Of a stretch of DNA of 64,000 bases, positions 1 through 8,604 are shown piece after piece. Under the pieces are notes generated by a model. It was not told the origin of the DNA, made no database searches, and saw nothing but the letters and a program-made list of their open reading frames with translations. Source of the DNA: Phycisphaerales bacterium (GTDB taxonomy: Bacteria > Planctomycetota > Phycisphaerae > Phycisphaerales > UBA1924); the NCBI GenBank assembly GCA_029260455.1, contig JAJDDF010000006.1, positions 1-64,000 on the forward strand. Direction: 5' to 3'. Position numbers and translations under genes: made by a program. Positions within the stretch are counted from its first letter, which is position 1, and each line of letters begins with the position of its first letter.

Positions 1-144
1 GCCGCGACCGGTGCGAGTTGATTGCGCAGAGTTCTTTCTGGTCATCACTGGCCTCCTTGCCGGAGAACAGCATCGATGGTTCAGACCCAATGCGCAACCA
101 AACAAGCGCCGAACAAATGAGCCGTCAAACAGGACCTAGCAAGT

Positions 145-369
145 GTGCTCTTAGCGTTATGGCCGATGTCGTCCAGCGGGCAGTCAGCGAAAACCCGCGC
201 AGAGATCGCAGATGCCAAACGCGAACTCGATGAAGGAATGCAACGGGAGCGGAGCCGGTACTGGGTGAACATGGTTTTCTGGGGTGTCGTTCCTGTTGGG
301 GTAGCGATCGTCTACGTCGTACTCACAAGGCGACGGAAGCCTGAGGCCACACCTTCGGACAGCGATTAG
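145..369 (+). CDS. small single-span membrane protein, hypothetical
   Basis: A 74-codon frame with a GTG start. Residues about 12-36 form a charged amphipathic stretch. One hydrophobic segment follows (VNMVFWGVVPVGVAIVYVVL), then an RRRK stop-transfer cluster and a short acidic tail, so the protein would be anchored by one helix with a cytoplasmic C-terminus. I do not recognise a family. It lies in the presumed mobile-element remnant at the left edge, so it may be cargo. No clear ribosome site is visible and the true start is uncertain. An overlapping frame at 18-233 is equally long but shows no protein-like pattern. Confidence 0.35.
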   Translation: MLLALWPMSSSGQSAKTRAEIADAKRELDEGMQRERSRYWVNMVFWGVVPVGVAIVYVVLTRRRKPEATPSDSD

Positions 370-386
370 CTTCTACCGCTTCAATC

Positions 387-611
387 TCACAGAATTGCCT
401 GCACCATCGCGACGATCGCGGTACGCATCGACTGCGGCAGCCGACCCCAATTGGCAGTCACAAAGGCGATCTCGGCCTCTATCTCGTGCGCGCAACTGCT
501 GGGGCTGGTGCTGGGGGGGTGCTCAAAATCGGCCTTGCCTGTAGCGCTAAGTGGGATATGATGGTGCTTCCCAAGCTGAATGTCGCCGGTTCGATTCCGG
601 TCACCCGCTTT
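387..611 (-). pseudogene. C-terminal remnant resembling a site-specific integrase tail
   Basis: The minus-strand frame ending in TGA at 387-389 has no start codon, but its last 30 residues look like real protein, with an amphipathic helix ending in RTAIVAMVQAIL. From memory, tails of the form 'W..LP..(I/V)..AI.AMV.A' are common at the end of planctomycete tyrosine integrases whose reading frame runs antisense across a tRNA. Here the frame does read antisense across the tRNA-Gly half at 568-609. No catalytic recombinase residues are present, so the body of the gene is missing or lies elsewhere. The identification is an inference from the tail and its context. Confidence 0.3.
568..609 (+). tRNA. 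3' half of tRNA-Gly(CCC), 5' half missing (probable attachment-site copy)
   Basis: From the anticodon loop onward the sequence is a good tRNA-Gly: loop TTCCCAA (568-574) with anticodon CCC at 570-572, a 5-base variable region (580-584), a T stem-loop with GGTTCGATTCC (585-601, all five pairs including one G-U), a 3' acceptor strand CACCCGC (602-608) and discriminator T609. Upstream, no D arm pairs, the anticodon stem has only two pairs, and no GCGGGTG acceptor strand is in place. This is the shape of a tRNA 3' half duplicated by integration of an element. A T-rich run (609-614) follows. It should not be expressed as a functional tRNA. Confidence 0.6.
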
Positions 612-696
612 TTTCCTTTTTCGGGGCCCGACACCAACGGCAAGCGCGGCGTACGCTCACCGCTGCATTCTCATTGCCCCACGCTTCCACCTGCAC

Positions 697-2451
697 TCAC
701 GGGCGGCCGCTGGGCTGATACGCCGGGCGTTGCCGGGTTTCAATTCGCCCCGGGCGCTCGAACTTTCTCACATATCGCTCGACGCATTTCACGTCCGCAT
801 CATTGGCAAGGCCATCGGAATTGACATCCATCGGCGTCTGCGAAATGACATGCAGGTCATTGATGTCGGCATCACCATCGCCATCGACATCAAGTGCTGC
901 AAAGCCGCATGGACACGGACTCATTATGGGAAGAATCTGGTTCGCCGGGACATTGTGCATTGTCGATGTTGTGCCATCGGGCCATGTCACTCGAACAGTC
1001 TCAACATCAGAAGCATTGCCAAGTCCAAAAAATGCCTCTGCCGGTTGTTGTCCGGCAAAGCTCGTGCCCGCAGTGATGAGACGCGTCATCGTTGTTCCAT
1101 CTGCCAAACTGATTCGCACCACCGCACCAATGGCACGTCGGTTCATCCCCGGCATGCGTGGGCGCACGATGAGATAGCCTTGCCCGGGTGCATTGAGCTG
1201 ATTTTCAAGTAAGTGCAGCGTGCCCGCCAGTGACGGCATAAGCAGATCGAGATCACCATCCAAATCTGAATCAAAGGCCACAAGCGACGTGCACGGCTCA
1301 ACTGTTGCAAACCCTGCCGCTGCCGCCATCTCTAGGAACCCTGCACCGCTTTGGTTCCGCCACAACTTTGTCGGCACCGCCAGTGCTACCTCTTGCACAT
1401 TGGCTTCGGCCAAATCCTGCCAGCCATCGTTGTCGAAATCCGCAAACACCGCGCCCCAACCGATGCCGCCAGCCTCGACACCTGCCTGCTGCGCAATCTC
1501 AGTAAACCGAACCGCATTCCCTGCAGAATCGTTGCGGAACAGCACGTTGTATTCCGGGGCGCCGGAGATGGGATCTGTCCCGTGCATATTCGTCATGTAG
1601 AAATCAATGTCGCCGTCGTTGTCAGGATCGCCCGGCGCAATGCCCATCTCGTTAAACGCAGAATCGATCGCTGCAGGCCCCGCGATATCAACAAACTGCG
1701 GCGGCGCACCTGCCGGGCCACCAATATTGTGCCACAGATTGTTCGCAACAAAGTCGTGGGACATCAACACATCCATCCGTCCATCGCCATTTGCATCGAA
1801 AATGATGGCCTGCCAGTTGGTCGTGATGCCCGCACCAATACCAGTCTGCACACCTGCTTCAACAAATGCACCTGCGCCATCATTCATGAAAACACGCGGA
1901 CGCGCCTCCCACAGCATCACCACAAGATCAAGATCACCATCTCCATCAAGATCACCTGCCGACAGGCCCCCAGCATGCAAATCGTCTCCGGGTTCAAACG
2001 GCGCTGCCAACCCCGCCGCCGCAGTAACCTCTATAAAAACTGCCCCGTCATTGCGATAGAGACGAATCCCATTCTGTGCTGGAAGTGCCACATCTTGAAA
2101 TGAATCCGTAACAATCACGAGATCAAGATCATCATCGAAGTCGTAATCGAAGAAGAGCGCAGCGCGATCATTTCGCATTGACGCCACGCCGAGTGCATTA
2201 GCAACTTCTTCGTATGTTCCGTTTCCAAGATTGCGATAGAGTTGGTCAGCGAAGCCAAAACCTGATGGCACAAAAATATCCGCATCACCATCATTATCAA
2301 AGTCCGCTGCGATGACGCCCGTACTCAATCCCGGCGCGGGGTTGTAAGTACCAATACCGCGTACGGTGCCCATTTCTTGAAAAAAGATCGGAGGTCTCGC
2401 CTGCGCGACAGCGCACAGCACCAACCCCAGGATCAACTGAATGATTCTCAT
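697..2451 (-). CDS. secreted FG-GAP/ASPIC (UnbV) repeat protein with C-terminal dockerin-like EF-hands
   Basis: A 584-residue exported protein. The start at 2451 was chosen because it gives a clean signal peptide (MRIIQLILGLVLCAVAQA). Residues about 30-400 carry repeated calcium-binding FG-GAP/VCBS loops such as DFDNDGDADIF, DLDGDGDLDLV and DPDNDGDIDFY, predicting a beta-propeller. An ASPIC/UnbV domain follows (about 415-500), and then a dockerin-like pair (DVDGDGDADINDLH, DVNSDGLANDAD) near the C-terminus. Such proteins are common in planctomycetes as surface or periplasmic adhesive proteins; the ligand is unknown. It is transcribed divergently from the potassium channel gene across about 140 bases. 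The frame extends 48 codons upstream of the chosen start, but that part lacks signal-peptide character. Confidence 0.8.
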   Translation of the reverse strand: MRIIQLILGLVLCAVAQARPPIFFQEMGTVRGIGTYNPAPGLSTGVIAADFDNDGDADIFVPSGFGFADQLYRNLGNGTYEEVANALGVASMRNDRAALFFDYDFDDDLDLVIVTDSFQDVALPAQNGIRLYRNDGAVFIEVTAAAGLAAPFEPGDDLHAGGLSAGDLDGDGDLDLVVMLWEARPRVFMNDGAGAFVEAGVQTGIGAGITTNWQAIIFDANGDGRMDVLMSHDFVANNLWHNIGGPAGAPPQFVDIAGPAAIDSAFNEMGIAPGDPDNDGDIDFYMTNMHGTDPISGAPEYNVLFRNDSAGNAVRFTEIAQQAGVEAGGIGWGAVFADFDNDGWQDLAEANVQEVALAVPTKLWRNQSGAGFLEMAAAAGFATVEPCTSLVAFDSDLDGDLDLLMPSLAGTLHLLENQLNAPGQGYLIVRPRMPGMNRRAIGAVVRISLADGTTMTRLITAGTSFAGQQPAEAFFGLGNASDVETVRVTWPDGTTSTMHNVPANQILPIMSPCPCGFAALDVDGDGDADINDLHVISQTPMDVNSDGLANDADVKCVERYVRKFERPGRIETRQRPAYQPSGRP

Positions 2452-2594
2452 GGTCGCTCCTAGAGCCACAGTACCCGACGCGGCACCGATTCCAACCGCC
2501 GCTTGCCCGATTTGGCACATTTTTTTGCCGTGCCGGAGGGCTCCCCGCCATAGCAGCGCTTTCCAGCGGGCCGATCTGCGACTCCCCAAGCCCA

Positions 2595-3668
2595 ATGCCG
2601 AATCCGCTCAACTGCGGGCGTCCAACGTCCGATTGCACCGTTATGTCCGCCACTCTGTGCAAGCATCGGCCCAAGACGACCTTCCTCGGATTCAATCCCA
2701 TCATTGCCAAATCGGTTGTGCTCCTCGGCATCGTCGTCGGCACTGGGACCGTGGGATACATTTGGATTGAAGGGTGGTCGGCTTGGCAGTCCCTCTTCTT
2801 CACACTCATCACGCTTAGCACTGTTGGGTATGGCGACAACGGATTGTCGGAAGCTGGGGAACGCTTCACCGCAGTACTCATGATCGGCGGGATCGGCACC
2901 GTGTCCTACACTGCAACCAGCCTGCTGAACCGAGCGGTCGCGCGGGCTGCTCATCCTGAAAGACGAATCATGCAACGAATCAAACATCTAAGAGACCACC
3001 ATGTCGTATGTGGCCTTGGGCGCACCGGCGAGCGCGTCATTGAAAGGCTCCGTGAAGAGAATGTTGAGGTCGTTGCCATCGACACGAATAGCCGGGCTGT
3101 GGAAAAAATGCGCACGCGCGGCGTGATGGCTATCGAAGGCGATGCCTCTCTGGATGACACCCTCGCCAAAGCAGGCGTTGATCGTGCCTGCGCCATTGCA
3201 GTGGTAACATCTTCCGACGCCGTCAACGCCCTCATCTGCCTGACCGCGCGTGCGCTCACGCCGGAAACCACGATCATTGCCCGCGCCGAAGATGAAACGT
3301 CTGTTCGCAAGCTGCAACGCGCAGGCGCTACAAATGTAATCGCACCTGCAAGCTACGGCGGTGATGGTGTCGCACAGTACATGTTGCACCCGCAGGTCAA
3401 CCACTTGCTGCGGGGGCTTCAAACCGAGGGTGCTGCAATCGATTTTTCGGAGATATTCGTCTCGCAAGAATCCCCGCACTGTGGGCGCACGATTGAGGAA
3501 ATCGGCGGGGACAACCCCAGGCTTGTGTTCGTCGCGGCACGGGGCAGAGATCAGCTCGTCATTGTTCGACCCGATCCAATGCGCCCACTCGAAGATGGCG
3601 ATGTTCTCGTCGTCGCGGGCATTCCTGAAGATGTGAGAGCGCTGCGCGCATTCAAGCGCGCCGCCTAG
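2595..3668 (+). CDS. potassium channel protein, two-TM pore plus TrkA-N/TrkA-C (RCK) domains
   Basis: This 357-residue protein has an inner-membrane ion-channel layout. Helix 1 is at about 36-57, the pore helix and selectivity filter TVGYGD at 76-81, and helix 2 at about 91-113. A cytoplasmic Rossmann RCK-N domain follows with GLGRTG at 140-145 and an acidic residue ending strand 2 (VVAIDTNS), then a TrkA-C-like domain (about 270-350). In this family the RCK domains gate the pore in response to nucleotides or ions. ATG at 2643 is an alternative start that still precedes helix 1; neither start has a strong ribosome site. It converges with the metalloprotease gene, leaving 7 bases between the two stops. 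Confidence 0.88.
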   Translation: MPNPLNCGRPTSDCTVMSATLCKHRPKTTFLGFNPIIAKSVVLLGIVVGTGTVGYIWIEGWSAWQSLFFTLITLSTVGYGDNGLSEAGERFTAVLMIGGIGTVSYTATSLLNRAVARAAHPERRIMQRIKHLRDHHVVCGLGRTGERVIERLREENVEVVAIDTNSRAVEKMRTRGVMAIEGDASLDDTLAKAGVDRACAIAVVTSSDAVNALICLTARALTPETTIIARAEDETSVRKLQRAGATNVIAPASYGGDGVAQYMLHPQVNHLLRGLQTEGAAIDFSEIFVSQESPHCGRTIEEIGGDNPRLVFVAARGRDQLVIVRPDPMRPLEDGDVLVVAGIPEDVRALRAFKRAA

Positions 3669-3675
3669 ATCGCAC

Positions 3676-5208
3676 TCAAGGACAAGGCAGCCCGAAATCG
3701 AAAAGAATGTTCTGCAGATCAGTCAAATCAACGACTCCGTTGCCATCGGTGTCGCCACTGGTGCCCGCCGGTACAGTTTGTCCAAAGCTGAATAGCACCT
3801 GCGATAAATCTAAAAGATCAACGATGCCATCCCCCGTTACATCATTACAATGATCGATTGCAAGGAAAAAAAGCTGCGTGCTGAACCCCGTCGGGTTCGT
3901 CGCGCGCACAGTCACTGCATACAAAAATTCTGACGCTACCGGATTCACCCAACTCACCTGCCCTGTCGATCCATCAATCGTCATGCCGGGTGGTCCAACA
4001 TCGAGATTCCATGTGATCGACGCCATATTCAATGGATGCGTCAACACAGGCACCGGACCAACCCACACACCGGTATCACTAGAGAATTGCTGTTGAATCG
4101 GATTGATCACCGGCGAAAGCTGTTGAATTGTCAAAGGAGTACAGATCACCGCGGCGTTATTGTCTTCAAACAATTCAACAATCGCATTGCGATCATCAAT
4201 AATCGACCCAAACCAGCGCGGCCCCGCCGCCAAGTCCGGCTCCAACACAACCTCTACTGCAAACTCCAGCACGACACCCGGCGCCATGTCCCACTCAAGA
4301 AAACCGATGTCCTGATCCGTCGGTTCAATCACCGGGTCATCCGACATGTAAAATCGCTGCGTTACCTGCAAGTGCGATGATGTTCCAAAGTTCTCAATCA
4401 CAGAAATAATAAATGTCGAATCACCTGGGAGCGCGGTGTTCGGCACCGCGGCAATCGGAATAGACAACCCCGAAATCGTGCTCGAAGAAAACATCGACGC
4501 CGCCAAGTCGCGCTGCGTGATGCCCGAACCCGGATACAGAAAACGCAAGCCCGCGCGATCGTCCGCGTGCACTTCGATGATATTGTTCTGACCAACGGTC
4601 CCGCCCGCCGGGTACCCCGGGTTCATCGTGGTGACATTCCACAAGAATCCTGCGGGTTCATCACCAACCGGATCGTGCCCAAGCCCCAGGGCATGACCAA
4701 GTTCGTGCGTTGCGACAAGAAAAAATGAATACCCATTGGTCGGTGTCGGCAACGCCACAACATCACACGCGGGATTGGTTTCAAAGTTCCACCCCACGCC
4801 GTCCGGGTTCGCTGAAAACACCATGTCGGTGTCAAACCACGCGGCATTGTTGTTCACAAGAAACGTAATCCCAAGTGTGCCCGGATCAAGCTGCGATGGA
4901 TCAACTGCCGTCGTGTCGGAAAACCCATCGAAATTGTCGATTGGAAAATCCTGGTCATTGCGAAAGACATCAAAGTTGAACACCGCGCCTGGCACGATCT
5001 CCCACAGCCCCATGCCCGAGAGATACAACTGTTCCGTCTCGCTCCCTTGCGGAAAAACGCTGGGCGAAAGATACCGAGTCGATGTTGCACCGGGCCAGAT
5101 GATCGTCGCTGCACCAAATGTATAATGCGAAAAAGCCCTTGCCGATGCGCACGCCATGAGCACCGCAAGCGCACCTGCCAACGCCTTTACTCTGCAAAAG
5201 CGATTCAC
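3676..5208 (-). CDS. secreted matrixin-like zinc metalloprotease with CARDB, Ig-like and dockerin regions
   Basis: A 510-residue exported protease. A signal peptide (cleavage near ASARA) precedes a catalytic domain with the extended zinc site HELGHALGLGH at 168-178, the HExxHxxGxxH signature of matrixins/metzincins. A CARDB-like beta domain (about 215-345), a putative Ig-like domain (about 370-440) and a C-terminal dockerin-like pair of EF-hand loops (DVTGDGIVDLLD, DTDGNGVVDLTD) follow. It is the last gene of a coupled operon: its ATG overlaps the TGA of the upstream gene by 4 bases. The substrate is unknown. No obvious cysteine-switch propeptide is visible, so another mode of control is likely. 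Confidence 0.85.
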   Translation of the reverse strand: MNRFCRVKALAGALAVLMACASARAFSHYTFGAATIIWPGATSTRYLSPSVFPQGSETEQLYLSGMGLWEIVPGAVFNFDVFRNDQDFPIDNFDGFSDTTAVDPSQLDPGTLGITFLVNNNAAWFDTDMVFSANPDGVGWNFETNPACDVVALPTPTNGYSFFLVATHELGHALGLGHDPVGDEPAGFLWNVTTMNPGYPAGGTVGQNNIIEVHADDRAGLRFLYPGSGITQRDLAASMFSSSTISGLSIPIAAVPNTALPGDSTFIISVIENFGTSSHLQVTQRFYMSDDPVIEPTDQDIGFLEWDMAPGVVLEFAVEVVLEPDLAAGPRWFGSIIDDRNAIVELFEDNNAAVICTPLTIQQLSPVINPIQQQFSSDTGVWVGPVPVLTHPLNMASITWNLDVGPPGMTIDGSTGQVSWVNPVASEFLYAVTVRATNPTGFSTQLFFLAIDHCNDVTGDGIVDLLDLSQVLFSFGQTVPAGTSGDTDGNGVVDLTDLQNILFDFGLPCP

Positions 5209-6053
5209 TTCTCGCCTCCGTCAAGTGGAAGTTTCAACGCTGCATCACGCGGCGGCGCAGTCTCCACCGGCGTCAGTTGTTGCTCGCGCCGCCCCTGCAT
5301 GTGCCGTTCCTGCACACCTTGTGCTGCGACCATCGCAACCGGTGAATAATCCGCCTGCACGCGCTGCCCCACCGGCCCGCCCGCAGGAAACACCCTGCTT
5401 GCTTTCAACACTGGCGCAAGCTCTCTGCGCAAACTGTCATATGTCATGGCTCGCGCATTCACAGCATCGCGCGGCACATCAACAACCTGCACACCGCTCG
5501 ATGCAGTCGGCTTCGGCCCCTGATGCTGCAAACGCGACATCTCCGGCACGCCATCACCGCCAAGACCAACCAATGCAGCTCCATCGACAGACATCACTCG
5601 CCGCTCGCCAGCACCATCAGTCACCAGATGAAACGCACCGCGCGACATGCCCACAACCGGATGCGTGCGATATTCCGGCAACAAAAATACAACATACGAT
5701 TCGCCAGCTACAAACTCCGGTGCGCAACACAACCGCATCGACCATGCCCCCACTGTGCCGCCCGGCGCGGTGACGATCGTGCGCTCTCCTATTGCGCGCA
5801 CCCCCTTCAGAGCCTCTTCGATGATAAAAGTGTATTCAGTTTCAATGCGCCGCGGATTCTCCGTCCACATGCTGCGCACGCTTTCCACGCGCACGGTTAG
5901 CACCTGCGCCGAATACGCCGCCATCTCCGCAACCGACATCGGTCGTGTACACGCAAGCGCCGGCGCACCGATCACCATCGCAAATAACGTCCCGATCGCA
6001 ACTCGTACCATTCCCAATCGCGGCATCTCCGCCCTCCCAATGTCTGCACTCAA
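5205..6053 (-). CDS. exported protein of unknown function; N-terminal Cys and NTR/TIMP-like features (tentative)
   Basis: A 282-residue protein with a signal peptide whose likely SPase I cleavage (APALA|C) leaves Cys35 as the first mature residue; the site is not a good lipobox. The next 95 residues (AQVLTVRVESV, EYTFIIEEALKG, TIVTAPGG, LCCAPEFVAGESYVVFL) resemble the NTR/TIMP fold as found in bacterial 'CxC..P' proteins, with Cys109-Cys110 as possible disulfide partners. The C-terminal half is low in pattern and probably disordered. The gene overlaps by 4 bases both the LamG gene before it and the metalloprotease gene after it. A role as partner or inhibitor of that protease is inference; I cannot confirm the fold. 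Confidence 0.55.
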   Translation of the reverse strand: MSADIGRAEMPRLGMVRVAIGTLFAMVIGAPALACTRPMSVAEMAAYSAQVLTVRVESVRSMWTENPRRIETEYTFIIEEALKGVRAIGERTIVTAPGGTVGAWSMRLCCAPEFVAGESYVVFLLPEYRTHPVVGMSRGAFHLVTDGAGERRVMSVDGAALVGLGGDGVPEMSRLQHQGPKPTASSGVQVVDVPRDAVNARAMTYDSLRRELAPVLKASRVFPAGGPVGQRVQADYSPVAMVAAQGVQERHMQGRREQQLTPVETAPPRDAALKLPLDGGEK

Positions 6054-8377
6054 AATGGTGCCGTCTCTTGCCAGCGCACCGCGCGCACACCCGATTGGGC
6101 GTAGAGCGCCGCAATTTCATCGGCCCCCATTGGTCGATTCGAAATGCGCAGATCGTCGACCTCGCCAGTAAAATAGTTCGACGAACCCGTCCGCGCGCCG
6201 ATTGTGAACTGATTGCCAGTTGGCATCGTGAGCGCAGCAGTGCCGCTCTTGTGCAGCTCGCCATCGAGATACACCGCGTACGACCCGTCCGCCGTGTCAT
6301 ATGTCGCGGCCACGAAATACCACAGGTTTGCAGCGTCAAGAGTTGTCGTCGTCACGAACTGCGTGTTCACACCCGAAATGCCAAGATCAAAGACCAGACC
6401 ATACGGAATCCCATCGGGCGTTCCAAGCGTGACATGCCGAACTTCCCATGCATTGTCGAGCCCGAAGATCTGACCTTGGGCCGCGGGCGCACCGGGCGTC
6501 TTCATCCAAAATAAAACAGTCCCCTGCGCGGGCGGCGTAAACGCGCCAGCTGTGATCGCGCGATCATTGATGCCGTCGAAATCGAGGCCGCCGTCGATCC
6601 GCCCATCCATCCAGTCTGTTCCTGGATCCATACTCGTCAGCGTCGCGTCGTAGCCGCCGATCGAATCCACCGCAATGGCGCCGGCAGTCTCATCCAACTT
6701 CCAGTGCGCCATCAATCCCCAGCCCCATTCAAGCGAGCGCTGCACGATGGTCAGTCCATCAGCCGTAAGCGCATTCCAATCAAAGCTATCGCCGCCGATT
6801 GGCAGAAAGACCCGACGCCCGATCGCCTTGGTTCCGTCGATGAGTCTGGCGTCCGCATCGATCGCGATCAGTGCGTGCCCACCCAAAGGCCAATCCGCGA
6901 GCACCTGCCCACCGCGCGCTACCGATGAGGTCACCTTGTTCATGTCCTGCAAACTGCAAATCGCAAGATTCCCAGCAACAAATGGCTTGGTGATGTAGTG
7001 GTCGTAGTCGAGAATTGTGATGTCGGTTTCGATCTCCATGGTAACGCTCGTCGCGGTGAGCCCGAACTCGTCGTAACACTCACTCTCCTCGACAATCACG
7101 CCGATCGATGCACTCACGAGCTTGCTACTGAGATTCGACGAAGCAACTTCTTCCGGAACGTACGCGACATCATTCGCCGCAACCGCCGTGTCATAGTTCG
7201 CCTGCGTGTCCGACTCGTCGATGAGCGTCACCGCATAGTTCCACGTTTCGAATTGGGTCTTGCGCGCCGTTTCCTGCGTGGTCAGATTTGCTGGGTCTCC
7301 AACGACCAGCAACAGATCTGCTATCGACGGCGCTGCCGTTTGATGCGAGTATCCAACAAGGAAGAACTCGTTGTCTCCATCATCACGATCGATGATGCCC
7401 TGCAATACCTCATCTGCATCAACTTGGACGATCCCCCAACAGTAATCTCTGACCCGCCATTGCTCATCTTCGGCGGCACCTTTTTTGCGAAGACCAACTT
7501 CTCCGTTGTCATTCCCGATGACCTGAAAAAAGGCACCCCCCGCTGTGTCAGCGCCAGTGTCGGAGGAGAGATCAATGTCTTCCCATGAGTCCTTGACTGA
7601 GGGAGTTTTGTCCACTGCGTTCGCGAGAAACGTGGCGCCATCGGTGATGTACCCGATCACAAAGAAATCAGCCGACGTGCTCGTGACATACCCCTCGAAC
7701 TTTTCCGAACCATCAACACCGATGATCGCCCATGTGTGGCGCCCGTGCATCACGCGAGTGTCGGTGCTCCCGTTCATCCGCAGGCCCCAGTTCTTCTCCC
7801 ATGCGCCGTCAATCTCGACGATGACCCCGATCGCCGTGTCGGCGCCGGTGTCCGCCGAGATATCAATATCCACCCATGTGTTCGTTGACGAGAGTGACTT
7901 GTCAACCGCATTCGTGAAGAATGTCGCGCCCGCCATCGTGTACCCAACCAGGAGCAGATGCACGTCCGATGTGTTCTCAAGATACGCCTGAAAGACCCCG
8001 GACCCATCAAGCCCCGCCATCGCCCAGATGTGCGTCTCCGGATACATCAGCTCAGTACGATTGTCCGTCGAGCCGGGCTTTCTTAAACCGACGTTCCTGT
8101 CGTCGCCCGCCTCGCTGACAATATGCAAGATGACCCCGGTCGCCCCCGCCGGCACGGTGCCGCTCACATCCACATTGGTCCATGTGTCCTCCGGACCCGG
8201 CGTCACTTCAACCGGAGGATCGAGATAGTTGAATACGTCCTGAGCGACGGCTCGTTGGGGCGCCATCGCCGCGGCGAGGATCACACCGAACAAGACGTAT
8301 CGAAAGGAAAGGCGATTCGCCCCACCACCCCATCGCGGGCTCACGCGGACCTTCGATGCATTTCGAGTCTTGACCAT
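6050..8377 (-). CDS. secreted protein with three ~100-residue repeats and a C-terminal LamG domain
   Basis: A 775-residue exported protein with a positively charged leader and a hydrophobic core ending in QRAVAQ. Three tandem repeats follow (about 49-146, 152-243, 250-344), each containing a 'W.(D/N)(V/I)D(V/L/I)S' strand, a 'GLR..G' turn and a 'GY' end; I do not recognise the family. Residues about 355-525 form an alpha/beta region starting LLLVVGDPANLT. The C-terminal part (about 545-760: AHWKLDE, DFDGINDR, ATYDTADGSYAVYLDGEL, VDDLRISNR) is a clear LamG/concanavalin-like domain, usually carbohydrate binding. It is the first gene of the operon with the Cys-led protein and the metalloprotease. 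Confidence 0.75.
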   Translation of the reverse strand: MVKTRNASKVRVSPRWGGGANRLSFRYVLFGVILAAAMAPQRAVAQDVFNYLDPPVEVTPGPEDTWTNVDVSGTVPAGATGVILHIVSEAGDDRNVGLRKPGSTDNRTELMYPETHIWAMAGLDGSGVFQAYLENTSDVHLLLVGYTMAGATFFTNAVDKSLSSTNTWVDIDISADTGADTAIGVIVEIDGAWEKNWGLRMNGSTDTRVMHGRHTWAIIGVDGSEKFEGYVTSTSADFFVIGYITDGATFLANAVDKTPSVKDSWEDIDLSSDTGADTAGGAFFQVIGNDNGEVGLRKKGAAEDEQWRVRDYCWGIVQVDADEVLQGIIDRDDGDNEFFLVGYSHQTAAPSIADLLLVVGDPANLTTQETARKTQFETWNYAVTLIDESDTQANYDTAVAANDVAYVPEEVASSNLSSKLVSASIGVIVEESECYDEFGLTATSVTMEIETDITILDYDHYITKPFVAGNLAICSLQDMNKVTSSVARGGQVLADWPLGGHALIAIDADARLIDGTKAIGRRVFLPIGGDSFDWNALTADGLTIVQRSLEWGWGLMAHWKLDETAGAIAVDSIGGYDATLTSMDPGTDWMDGRIDGGLDFDGINDRAITAGAFTPPAQGTVLFWMKTPGAPAAQGQIFGLDNAWEVRHVTLGTPDGIPYGLVFDLGISGVNTQFVTTTTLDAANLWYFVAATYDTADGSYAVYLDGELHKSGTAALTMPTGNQFTIGARTGSSNYFTGEVDDLRISNRPMGADEIAALYAQSGVRAVRWQETAPF

Positions 8378-8515
8378 GTCTCAATCATCGGTTCGCGCGC
8401 TAAGGCCAAACGGCGCCGTCCCGAAACACACTGCTTTCTCGACCCAGCCCGCCCGAAAAACGCACACCGCCCGCGCGCTTTCACGCCGGGCGGGTGCGAT
8501 AACCGGGTCTGGTCC

Positions 8516-8596
8516 GACAGGCGTCTTGCCTGTCAAGTTCTTGGTGAGAAATGAATCTCGCCTGTCTTCTTTAGTGGGGCGGGCGTCTCGCCCGCC
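8516..8596. repeat. two palindromic repeats with a GTCTY loop
   Basis: The gap between the LamG gene and the PEP-CTERM-like gene holds two short perfect stem-loops of one design: GACAGGC-GTCTT-GCCTGTC at 8516-8534 and GGCGGGC-GTCTC-GCCCGCC at 8578-8596. The stems differ but the GTCTY loop is shared, which argues for a repeat family rather than a single terminator. Degenerate relatives (GTGGGCGTCTC, GGGATAGACGTCCCG) sit at about 18055-18135. The function is unknown; they could act as REP-like elements or mRNA 3' stabilisers. Confidence 0.6.
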
Positions 8597-8604
8597 ATTG
8601 TCAT

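Noticed and set aside
504-609. A full tRNA-Gly with a long internal insert, using GCTGGTG at 504-510 as the 5' acceptor strand
   Set aside because: Six of seven acceptor pairs form, but no D arm can be drawn and the anticodon stem has only two pairs; the G-rich match is probably chance.
1351-2103. Plus-strand open frame of 250 codons inside the FG-GAP gene
   Set aside because: It is an antisense shadow; the minus frame has repeated calcium-binding loops and a signal peptide.
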